DNA of 64,000 nt, taken from assembly GCA_026770025.1 (NCBI GenBank), contig JAMXDE010000019.1:620001-684000 (forward strand). The letters run 5' to 3'. The stretch comes from Craspedostauros australis (taxonomy: Eukaryota > Bacillariophyta > Bacillariophyceae > Mastogloiales > Achnanthaceae). Made by a program: the position numbers and the translations under genes. The number at the start of each line of letters is the position of its first letter. Within the stretch, counting starts at the first letter, position 1. Positions 52,690 through 60,457 of the stretch are shown here, piece by piece. The notes under the pieces were generated by a model. It searched no databases. It worked only from the letters and a program-made list of their open reading frames with translations, and was not told the DNA's origin.

Positions 52690-53690
52690 TTACTGTCGCT
52701 GCTGTCGCTTCGCTGGCATCGCTTCGCCGGCATCGCTTTGCCGGCATCGTTTTTGCCGCCATTGCTTCACCGCTTTTGCGTTCACAGCCATTGCTTTGCC
52801 ACCATTGCTTCACTGCTTTTGCGTTCACAGCCATTGCTTTGCCGTCATTGCTTTGCTGCCGTTGCTATTGCAGCCATTGCTTCACCGCTTTTGCGTTCAT
52901 CGCCATCGCTTCGCTGCCATTGCTTTGCTGCTTTTGCATTCACTGCCATTGCTTCGCAGCCATTGCTTCACCGCTTTTGCGTTCATCGCCATCGCTTTGC
53001 TGCCATTGCTTCATCGCCGTTGCTTTGCTGCTTTTGCATTCACCGCCATTGCTTCGCTGCAGTTGCTATCGCAGCGATTGCTTCACCGCGTTTGCGTTCA
53101 TTGCCATCGCTTTGCCGCCATTGCTTCATCGCCATTGCTTCGCTGCTTTTGCGTTCACAGCCATTGCTTTGCCGCCATTGCTTCACTGCTTTTGTGTTCA
53201 CAGCCATTGATTCACTGCTTTTGCATTCATCGCCATTGCTTCGCTGCTTTTGCATTCACTGCCATTGCTTTGCAGCCATTGCTTCACCGCTTTTGCGTTC
53301 ATCGCCATCGCTTCGCTGCCATCGCTTCGCTGCCATCGCTTCGCTGCCATTGCTTCATCGCCATTGCTTCGCTGCTTTTGCATTCACCGCCATTGCTTCG
53401 CTGCTGTTGCTATCGCAGCCATTGCTTCGCCGCTTTTGCGTTCATCGCCATCGCTTCACCACCATTGCGTTCATCGCCATTGCTTTGCCGCCATTGCTTT
53501 GCCGCCATTGCGTTCATCGCCATTGCGTTCATCGCCATTGCGTTCATCGCCATTGCGTTCATCGCCATTGCTTCGCCGCCATTGCGTTCACTGCCATTGC
53601 TTTTGCCACGGTTTCTTTCGCCGCCACTGTCGCTGCTTTCGCTGGCGTTGCTTTCACTGTTGTTGCTATCGCCGCCTTGCTGCCGTCGCT
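52690..53690. repeat. 1-kb tandem repeat array
   Basis: An irregular array of GCCATTGCTTCGCTGC and TTTTGCGTTCATCGCC words, about 9-30 bp in period. The unit lengths are mostly multiples of three, so frames of more than 300 codons are open on the plus strand and the minus strand reads Asn/Gln/Lys/Ala/Met-rich repeats. Low complexity and simultaneous opening of several frames argue against a normal protein. Confidence 0.85.
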
Positions 53691-53711
53691 GTTGTTGTGG
53701 TCGTGACGACG

Positions 53712-53903
53712 ATGAACGTGGCCACTCCATTTGATGAAGCGGCGAATTGTGTGCGGATGGGACTGCCCCTCTTTGTCTGCGGGTCGCAAACCGCTGGTGC
53801 TGCGTTTGGCCTCAACTCACAGGGAGCAACGGTAATAATGGCAATTACCATAGGTCGAAAAATAGCTGAAGTGAAACATGTATGCCACAACGACTTGGAG
53901 TGA
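53712..53903 (+). CDS. Short frame after the repeat array, unknown
   Basis: From ATG 53712 the frame encodes 63 residues of non-repetitive, protein-like sequence (GLPLFVCGSQTAGAAFGLNS, then IMAITIGRKIAEVKHVC). It is continuous with the repeat frame upstream, so it may be the tail of a larger repetitive product. No domain recognised. Confidence 0.25.
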   Translation: MNVATPFDEAANCVRMGLPLFVCGSQTAGAAFGLNSQGATVIMAITIGRKIAEVKHVCHNDLE

Positions 53904-54140
53904 CAAGCTGTTGGCAAGTTCCGGACCTCGGAAGCCTACTAGCTGCACTCAATGAAAAACGGTGTCACGATAGCACTAGTTGTGGAGTTTTGGCCCCTTG
54001 TTGCCACTGGTTTGCTTGCTTTTGGGAGAAACGGCGATTGGATATTTAGAGCTATTTCGTGTTTGATCTCGCTGATCCGTCTTCTACGTCACAGGGGACG
54101 GATTCCACGTCATGAAAAACGAGTCACAACAGGACCGTCC

Positions 54141-54173
54141 GGTACTTGGATTAGTCGTGGATAAATAAGACGG
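54141..54173 (+). repeat. Left inverted repeat of the 1-kb element
   Basis: 33 bp starting GGTACTTGGATTAG. Differs at about four positions from the inverted right end. Confidence 0.75.
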
Positions 54174-54344
54174 TTTATTGTTCGACTCATTAGACTATTA
54201 CAATATCAGATTCGTGGGTTCGCGCTTCAATCCTGCGGAAACATGCTTGGAGACTGAATATAACGGTTTGATTAATTTCGTAACGGTTAGAGAGCAGGAC
54301 AGGCCAGCCAACACGGAACACTTGAGTGTCTTCCTGTCACCGTT

Positions 54345-54445
54345 CTGAATCAGAATGCTCATTCTGAATTCAGAATCAGAACTTCTGAAGTTCTGAATCC
54401 GTTCTGACTCTGTTCTGAATCCATTCTGAAAGTCTGAATGCTGTC
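54345..54445. repeat. TTCTGAAT repeat cluster 1
   Basis: A dozen copies of TTCTGAATC or its complement in both orientations, giving many small palindromes. The same words recur in cluster 2 within the same element. Confidence 0.75.
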
Positions 54446-54854
54446 GCGGATGCAAGTCAAGTTCTGCACAAGATTGTCGTCATTTGAAACATGGCGCATA
54501 ACATCTACTAACGCCTTCCTAACATGACAAGTTGGTAACACAACAGCCGCTTCTTCGTTGTTTGCTTCCAAGCACCCACACGCAAATAATCGATAGCTAC
54601 TTCATTGTCTCCGTTTCTGTTGCTGCATGCTTGCAACTCTTCACTCATCAGGTTGCAAGTACGTACTCTTCAACTTTCGATGGCTGACAAGATAACATTC
54701 CACCAAAGAACAGAATACTGAGTAGAGCAACATGTTAGCCTTCGTCATCACATCAGCTACGACATCTTTTTTGGTGCCAAGATGGTTCGGCTCGTGGTCA
54801 TGTTGTTGATGTCGCAGCGAAGCCCCCGCGACGATCACTGGGGGAGACACTCTC

Positions 54855-54972
54855 GATTCAGAATCAGAATGGAAAAAGTCAGAAGTTCTGAAGTTCTGAC
54901 TCCGTTCTGAATCGGTTCTGAAAGTCTGAATCCGTTCTGAATTGGAGTCTGATTCTGAATCATTCTGAATCA
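54855..54972. repeat. TTCTGAAT repeat cluster 2
   Basis: Same TTCTGAATC/GATTCAGAA words as cluster 1, about 450 bp away and near the other end of the element. These may be transposase-binding subterminal repeats, which is an inference. Confidence 0.75.
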
Positions 54973-55118
54973 CGCCAGCCGTGCTATCTAACATGGAATA
55001 AGACCGACATGCGAAACGTCAATATAACGTCCGTTACTATTCAAATTATTGCTTGAAGACAGAACAGGGTTACGCGGGACTCAATTCGAAACGTTATGAA
55101 GTTCTGATGGCGGTCTGT

Positions 55119-55151
55119 CCGTCGGTTTTATCCATGACTAATCCAAGTACC
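55119..55151 (-). repeat. Right inverted repeat of the 1-kb element
   Basis: Reverse complement of the left end, ending CTAATCCAAGTACC on the plus strand. Confidence 0.75.
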
Positions 55152-55392
55152 GGACGGTCCAGAGGAAGAGACATCGTGTGGCTCTTCCTCCGCAAGACAC
55201 GATGATGACCGTGTGCAGCAACAACAGAATGTGCCATGCCAGGACAGCCAACAACACTCCACGTTGACCAATCTCACAATGGAAACCAGCAACATCCAAT
55301 CGTCTTGGAATACGACGAAGCGCATTGACGAGCTGTCCGACGCAGACTGAAAGAGCACTATCGAAAAATCACAAGGGGAGAGCAAAAGCAAA

Positions 55393-55463
55393 GTACCATG
55401 CCGGGATTCGAACCCAGAACCTCAGTTAGAATTACTGGTGCTCTACCGTTGAGCTACAGGCAA
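55393..55463 (-). tRNA. tRNA-like sequence, probably a tRNA-Glu(UUC) pseudogene
   Basis: On the minus strand an A box (TAGCTCAACGG) and a perfect B box (GGTTCGAATCC) are correctly spaced in a 71-nt cloverleaf-like unit. D stem GCTC/GAGC and T stem CTGGG/CCCGG both pair. The anticodon stem CAGT/ACTG closes a loop AATTCTA, which would give anticodon TTC. But position 33 is A, not T. Only four of seven acceptor pairs form. The T-arm and 3' end resemble eukaryotic tRNA-Glu. The mismatches suggest a decayed copy or a tRNA-derived repeat. Confidence 0.45.
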
Positions 55464-55696
55464 TGCGATTGCTGATCCGAACACAAGTGAAATTTATAGA
55501 TAGCGGGGGCTACGGGAGTAACGTACTTAGCACTATTCGGTTTTGTGCTGATACAGACGAAACAGTAGCAGCACAAGCCGCAACCGCTGATGTCTACAAT
55601 AATGCAGACGATTCCAAATGCGAAGACACATCCTTCCTCACCATCTATCCAAAGGTCATCAATATCGTCAACGATGACGAGCTGGATACCGATGCA
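55463..55696 (+). pseudogene. Open frame truncated by the Copia C LTR, unknown
   Basis: 78 codons from ATG 55463, of plausible protein composition (DETVAAQAATADVYNNADD, then LTIYPKVINIVNDDELD), running without a stop into the LTR at 55697. On the far side of Copia C the 56 bp at 63653-63708 are open in the same phase. No domain recognised. Confidence 0.3.
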
Positions 55697-56498
55697 TGTT
55701 GGCAAGTTCCGCTCACGGTAACCTACGAACGTGGAAGATGATGTTGGTTGATAGTCGTCTGTTTGCTATTTCATTACGTTGGCACTCCGATACTCTCGGT
55801 GTCCGTTCGTTCTCTTGCCCGATGCTCTTGGCGCTTCAATCTGTTTCGTAGATTCAGTCTCCGACTATGAGTCGGTACGCGAGATCCTCTCTCGCTCTCT
55901 CTGTATTCTCTCTCTCTCTCTCTCTCTCAACATCGTGTACTCATACTACACGATATTCCGTGTTCAATGCGTACTCCGCATTCGACACTCCGTTCGTTCA
56001 GTACTGGCTTTTACTCCATGAGTACTTACCATTTGAAGTTCACCTTCAGTATTCATGATGCTGATGCCCTTCGGTCATCGGATCTTCGCCTCTTGCTCTG
56101 ACTTGGAGACAGCTGTTGACGTGGTGACATGTTGACATCCTGTCGACGTCAGTGGGTGTCCTTCTGCTCTCCAGATGTCACGTTCCATTGGTGATGCAGT
56201 AGTCTGTCAGATGATATCGTCATCTGAGGTTTAGTTGGGAAGTACCTTGAGATTCTCTTGGTACCATTGATGCATGGACGGACGATCTTCTGATTTTCTC
56301 AGAAATCGTTATTTGCAAATTTCTTCCAGAAATCTTGCCCCTTTTCGTGTGTTCCATTTCCCCTGTAATTCTGACGAATCACAGCATATTATCGACACGA
56401 ATGTAGTTATACCGTTCAAGTGTGTATGAGAGAATAACAGGTGAACGATGCACATATACACGTACATCTTGACGTATACTCACATGTACATCTCGACA
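55697..56498 (-). repeat. 3' LTR of Copia C
   Basis: 802 bp. The internal side is preceded on the coding strand by AGGAAGGG, a likely polypurine tract. Contains a CT-rich microsatellite near 55905-55930. Confidence 0.92.
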
Positions 56499-56518
56499 CC
56501 CTTCCTGTGTGCATTCGG

Positions 56519-59500
56519 TCATTCGAATGTTCTTGATGTGTCAAGGTACGACTTCTCGTGTTCGCGTTGTAAGTTGGCCTTGATGTTCTTGGTGAATCCA
56601 TTGCTTGTGCTCTGCTCGGATTTAACAAAAATGATTTCAATGGTCTTGTTGATTACAATGTTCCTCACGTAGTGATGGCGCACGTCAATGTGCCGCGATC
56701 GTTGGGATGTTGATGGATTCTTGGCGATGAAGATCGCTCCGATGTTGTCCACACGGACCTTGATCGGTGTCTTCACTGGGATGCCCACACTTTCGAGTAG
56801 CTGCACAACGAAGAAGATCTCCTTTGCCGCTTTGGAAAGGGCAATGTATTCTGCTTCGGATGAGCTGAGTGTGACGGCCTTCTGTGCTTTGGATCGCCAA
56901 AGGATTGGTACCTTGCACAGGTATAGGATGAATCCCCCTACGCTGATTCTTGTGTTCTTGTCTCCTGCATATTCGCTATTGTAGAAGAGCTCCATGTCCC
57001 AGCCGTCGTCATCTGGACGCGCTGGATGGATTTTCAATCCATAGTCCTTCGTATCGATCACATACTTTATGATCTGATACATCTCCTTCATTGCAGCCTT
57101 GGTGGGTCCAATCAATACCTTGGAGAGTTCCCTCACAGGGTTCGCGATATCTGGTCGCGAGTGCTTGATGAGGAAGAGTAGCATACCGACGCCTTGGCGG
57201 TATTCGGCATGTTCTTCCAGTCCGACCTTCTGCAGTCCGTTATCTTTGGATGGTCGTACGATGATTTGACCCAGGGTTCCTGGTGTCCCATAGCGTTGCA
57301 TCTTCTCAACCTTGGTTCTGAACTCTTTGATGAGGTGTCGGATGAGATGTGGTTGACGTAATGTCGCTCTGGTCTTGTCGTGGTTCAGTTCGATGTTGCA
57401 GCTGAGGTAGTCTCCGAGTCCGCGCTCGATCGTTACCTTGAATTTGCTACCTTGGATGTCCTTCAGGAATGTCTCCAGTGCCTTGGAGTCTCTGCAACAG
57501 AAGCAATCGTCCACGTAGATGGCCACGATCATGCTTCCTTCGTTCGTCTTCCTGTAGAACAGGCACGGGTCTGCTGCGCTCTGTTCGAAGTTGATATTCT
57601 TGAGGGTCGATACCAACATCTTGAACCATTGCCTGGCGCTCTGCACAAGTCCGTAGATTGGCTTGTGTAGGGTCAGGGCTTCGTCTGGTTGATGATCCAT
57701 CCCGTTGGGACAGTTCATGTAGATCTCCTCGTCGAGGTCTCCATGTAGGAATGCCGTTACGACATCGACGAGTGCGCAGTCCATCTTCTTGATTAGCATG
57801 ATCACCATCATGACCCAATAGGTCACGTCATGGATGACGGGTGAGTAATGCTCTTGGAAGTCTACTCCTGCGACTTGTGAATAGCCACATGCAACGAGTC
57901 GTGCTCGATGTGTGCCGTCACGCTTCAGCTTGAAGACCCATTTGCACTTGCAGCATCTGCAGCCGCGTGGGATGGCGTCTCGTTTGATCTTGCTATACAC
58001 CTTGCGTGTATCCATGGAGTCGAACTCCTTCTTGATGGCTGCTCGATATCCCTTCCGGTGGATAGGATCTGGGTGATTGAAGGCTCCGTCGAACGTTGTA
58101 GGTTCGATGTGCTTCTCTGGTTCCTTGTTCTCGTCCTGCATCGACAATCCGATGTCGATCGCTGGTGATTTGGTAATGATTGCGTTCATCCCGTACAGTC
58201 CTGTTGTGCTATGATGAGTGATCTCGATCTCTTCACCTTCGTCTTCGATTTTTTCGTCATCTGTGGTTTCGTTGTTGGAATCGTCGATCATCTTGTCGCT
58301 GAGTTCGTCACTCACCTCATTGGATGATGGATCGCTCTCATAGCCTTCTTCCTTTTGACCTCGTTCGTTGAAGTCTGCGAGCTCGCGCAGAGCTCTGGGA
58401 ATACTCTTCCCTGCAGTTGACTTAGGATTAGCTTCTCCCTTCCTGCCTTGTGCTTCGTGACGTCGGATCCTCTCCTTTCTGGCTATGTCACGCTTGCTTG
58501 GTTTGCTTGGTGGAGGTCTCAATGGTGTCTCATGTGTAGATCTCGCTGGTGTGTTTGGAGGGGTGACACCTGTCTCATCACCGGCTTCGTCGCTGGATGG
58601 TAGGATTTCGTCATCCTCATGATTGGATTCGCTCCGATCTTCCTCGGTATTTCGGATTACTTGAGTCACTACTCCGTCGTCCTCATTATCCTTATCATCG
58701 CTGTCTGATAGGATATAGTACCTGTTGCTGTCAGCGAAAGATACTCTCTTCGCTTCCAATGTTTGACGCGTTGCCGTCCTTGGCGTTGCTCCCTTCCGTC
58801 TAATGGTTGTGAAGCCGTCTGCGTCCGTTGTTTCTGTTTCGTTGGATATGTTCGGTGCTGGTGCCCAGCCACGGAACTGTCCGTATGATTGGTTGAGCCA
58901 CTTGATGTCCCGTGAACAGATGAGTGACTTGGTCGACGGTCTATACATGTTGTAGACTCCTGATGCATGTTGATGTGCATATCCGATGAACACCATCTCT
59001 TCTCCTCTATTCTTGAGCTTGGCGGTAATCCCGCCGTAGGTAGTCTTCACAACACCCACTTCTCCAAACGTGCGGAGTGCATCCGCATATGGTGGATCGT
59101 TGCCGAAGAATTGGCGATGTGGTGACTCTTTCTGGTTCTTCGCTACAGTGATGTTGGCGATGGTGGTGGCAGTGCTCGCAGCCGCTGCCCACAGGCCATG
59201 CCTATATTCTTCGTCGAGCTGTGCTCCGTTGAGCATGGAGCGGATCTTGGTATAGAGGTACGCGAACTTGCGTTCCACTCTACCGTTCTGTTGCGGCGTG
59301 TTCGATGCCGTGTATTCGAATTTCACGTTGAGTCCTGCATTGATGAGAGTATCCTCCGTGGATTTGTTCTCTCCACTGTTGTCACCTTGGAAGATGATCT
59401 GTTGGTCACCAGTCTGTGACTTGATCGTCTGGACGAATCGTTTGATGTATCCTGGTTGATCACTCTTGTTCTTGAGAAAGAAACTCCAGCAGTGATCCGT

Positions 59501-60457
59501 GCAGTCGTCCACGATCAGGGTCCAGTAGCGTTTATCTCCGAAGCTTATGTGTTTAGTGTAACTAATGTCAATGAAGAAACGTTCGCCACGGCGAGTTGCT
59601 CTCGGAATGGTTGTCTTTGGAATGTTCTTCACTCTTGCGTTCGCGACCGCGCAGTCGCGACACACCGGCATCTCGCCAATCATTTTCCATCCGTATTGAG
59701 CGGCTGTCCGCTTCATGGTTTCGAGTGGCGCGTGCCCGAGCATTCGATGCAAGTTCACCGCGCTGATCTCCTTGGATGGATTCTTGACGATGGCTGTGCA
59801 AGCCTTATCGTCGTCTGTTGGCATGATGGGATGCATCTGCACTCCCGTGATGAATCCGTTGGATGTGGGGAAGACTCGATCGAACACAATCTTTGTTCCG
59901 GATCCGCTGATGATGTCCATCAGAATGCCGTTGTTACCAAGCTGATAACCGTTGTACAGAGCCTTGTTCGTGGAGAAAAGGTTCACCGCCATCTTGGGTG
60001 TGTATTTCACGTCATCGAGCCGGATGATGTGGCCAGTGTTATCTCGCTGCTTGACCTTCAAGCGAATGGATCCCATCTTGGGAGAGTCCAGCTTCGTGCT
60101 GTCTCCCACTTGGACGAAGGACTTGATGTGCCGCACGTTGAAGAGAGCGGCGTCCGAGTTGACGATGTGACACGAAGCTCCGCTATTGGCGAGCCAGGTG
60201 TCCTTGTTGACCTTGTCCTTGTATCTGGTGCTCAGCTTGTGGAGTTGCTCCACAGCCGCCGCAGCTATCTCGTCGTCGAAGCTGCCGTCGTCGTCGTCTT
60301 CGTGGACTCCATCTTCGTTGTATGGAGGATGATGGTCTCCGTCATCCATGTCATCGGGTAGTTGCGCGTAGTCCGATGGAATCGTGTTGCTTTGATGAGA
60401 TCCTGTGACTGGATCGTATGGGTGGACGCGTGGACGCTCGCGTAAGAGTACGCGCAT
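56519..60457 (-). CDS. Copia C Pol polyprotein with two catalytic Asp lost
   Basis: 1312 codons from the ATG at 60457 (the frame is open back to a TGA at 60557-60559). The protease site reads LANSGAS, Asn 91 standing where the catalytic Asp of LDSGAS is expected. Integrase has an HHCC finger (LHRMLGH, CRDC) and an intact core: FFIDISY, FQGDNSGEN and NGRVERK. RT has IYVDD (near 981). RNase H begins FYNSEYAGD, with Asn 1160 where Copia B has the catalytic Asp of YTDSEFAGD, and continues with SSSEAEYIALSKA and TSNGFTKN. Both changes are GAT to AAT after a C. The protein is otherwise uninterrupted but should lack protease and RNase H activity unless supplied by another copy. Expression would need a -1 frame change from gag. 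Confidence 0.88.
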   Translation of the reverse strand: MRVLLRERPRVHPYDPVTGSHQSNTIPSDYAQLPDDMDDGDHHPPYNEDGVHEDDDDGSFDDEIAAAAVEQLHKLSTRYKDKVNKDTWLANSGASCHIVNSDAALFNVRHIKSFVQVGDSTKLDSPKMGSIRLKVKQRDNTGHIIRLDDVKYTPKMAVNLFSTNKALYNGYQLGNNGILMDIISGSGTKIVFDRVFPTSNGFITGVQMHPIMPTDDDKACTAIVKNPSKEISAVNLHRMLGHAPLETMKRTAAQYGWKMIGEMPVCRDCAVANARVKNIPKTTIPRATRRGERFFIDISYTKHISFGDKRYWTLIVDDCTDHCWSFFLKNKSDQPGYIKRFVQTIKSQTGDQQIIFQGDNSGENKSTEDTLINAGLNVKFEYTASNTPQQNGRVERKFAYLYTKIRSMLNGAQLDEEYRHGLWAAAASTATTIANITVAKNQKESPHRQFFGNDPPYADALRTFGEVGVVKTTYGGITAKLKNRGEEMVFIGYAHQHASGVYNMYRPSTKSLICSRDIKWLNQSYGQFRGWAPAPNISNETETTDADGFTTIRRKGATPRTATRQTLEAKRVSFADSNRYYILSDSDDKDNEDDGVVTQVIRNTEEDRSESNHEDDEILPSSDEAGDETGVTPPNTPARSTHETPLRPPPSKPSKRDIARKERIRRHEAQGRKGEANPKSTAGKSIPRALRELADFNERGQKEEGYESDPSSNEVSDELSDKMIDDSNNETTDDEKIEDEGEEIEITHHSTTGLYGMNAIITKSPAIDIGLSMQDENKEPEKHIEPTTFDGAFNHPDPIHRKGYRAAIKKEFDSMDTRKVYSKIKRDAIPRGCRCCKCKWVFKLKRDGTHRARLVACGYSQVAGVDFQEHYSPVIHDVTYWVMMVIMLIKKMDCALVDVVTAFLHGDLDEEIYMNCPNGMDHQPDEALTLHKPIYGLVQSARQWFKMLVSTLKNINFEQSAADPCLFYRKTNEGSMIVAIYVDDCFCCRDSKALETFLKDIQGSKFKVTIERGLGDYLSCNIELNHDKTRATLRQPHLIRHLIKEFRTKVEKMQRYGTPGTLGQIIVRPSKDNGLQKVGLEEHAEYRQGVGMLLFLIKHSRPDIANPVRELSKVLIGPTKAAMKEMYQIIKYVIDTKDYGLKIHPARPDDDGWDMELFYNSEYAGDKNTRISVGGFILYLCKVPILWRSKAQKAVTLSSSEAEYIALSKAAKEIFFVVQLLESVGIPVKTPIKVRVDNIGAIFIAKNPSTSQRSRHIDVRHHYVRNIVINKTIEIIFVKSEQSTSNGFTKNIKANLQREHEKSYLDTSRTFE

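Larger units (their letters stand above)
54141..55151. mobile_element. Non-autonomous element with terminal inverted repeats
   Basis: 1011 bp bounded by inverted repeats of about 33 bp (GGTACTTGGATTAGTCGTGG... on the left, the same with few mismatches on the right). It encodes no protein of its own. It is flanked by GGACCGTCC (54132-54140) and GGACGGTCC (55152-55160). As direct repeats these match at 8 of 9 bases and would be a 9-bp duplication as in Mutator-like elements. As reverse complements they match exactly and could instead be the outer end of the inverted repeats. Confidence 0.75.
54112..55350 (+). pseudogene. Small open frame interrupted by a TIR element
   Basis: An ATG at 54112 opens a frame (MKNESQQ) that meets the element after a few codons. 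On the far side the same frame continues from 55162 with convincing sequence (EEETSCGSSSARHDDDRVQQ, then WNTTKRIDELSD) and stops at 55348-55350. The two parts stay in phase whether or not one 9-bp end copy is counted, because 9 is a multiple of three. The frame is also open upstream of the ATG to about 54076. Product unknown, Gln/Asp/Ser-rich. Confidence 0.4.

Noticed and set aside
52660-53706. 348-codon plus-strand frame and overlapping frames on both strands
   Set aside because: Products are pure low-complexity repeats open in several frames at once because the unit length is a multiple of three.
33831-55100. Shared word TTCGAAACGTTATGA at 33836 and 55085
   Set aside because: A 15-bp match in otherwise unrelated contexts. 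It could be chance or an old fragment, and no longer alignment was found.
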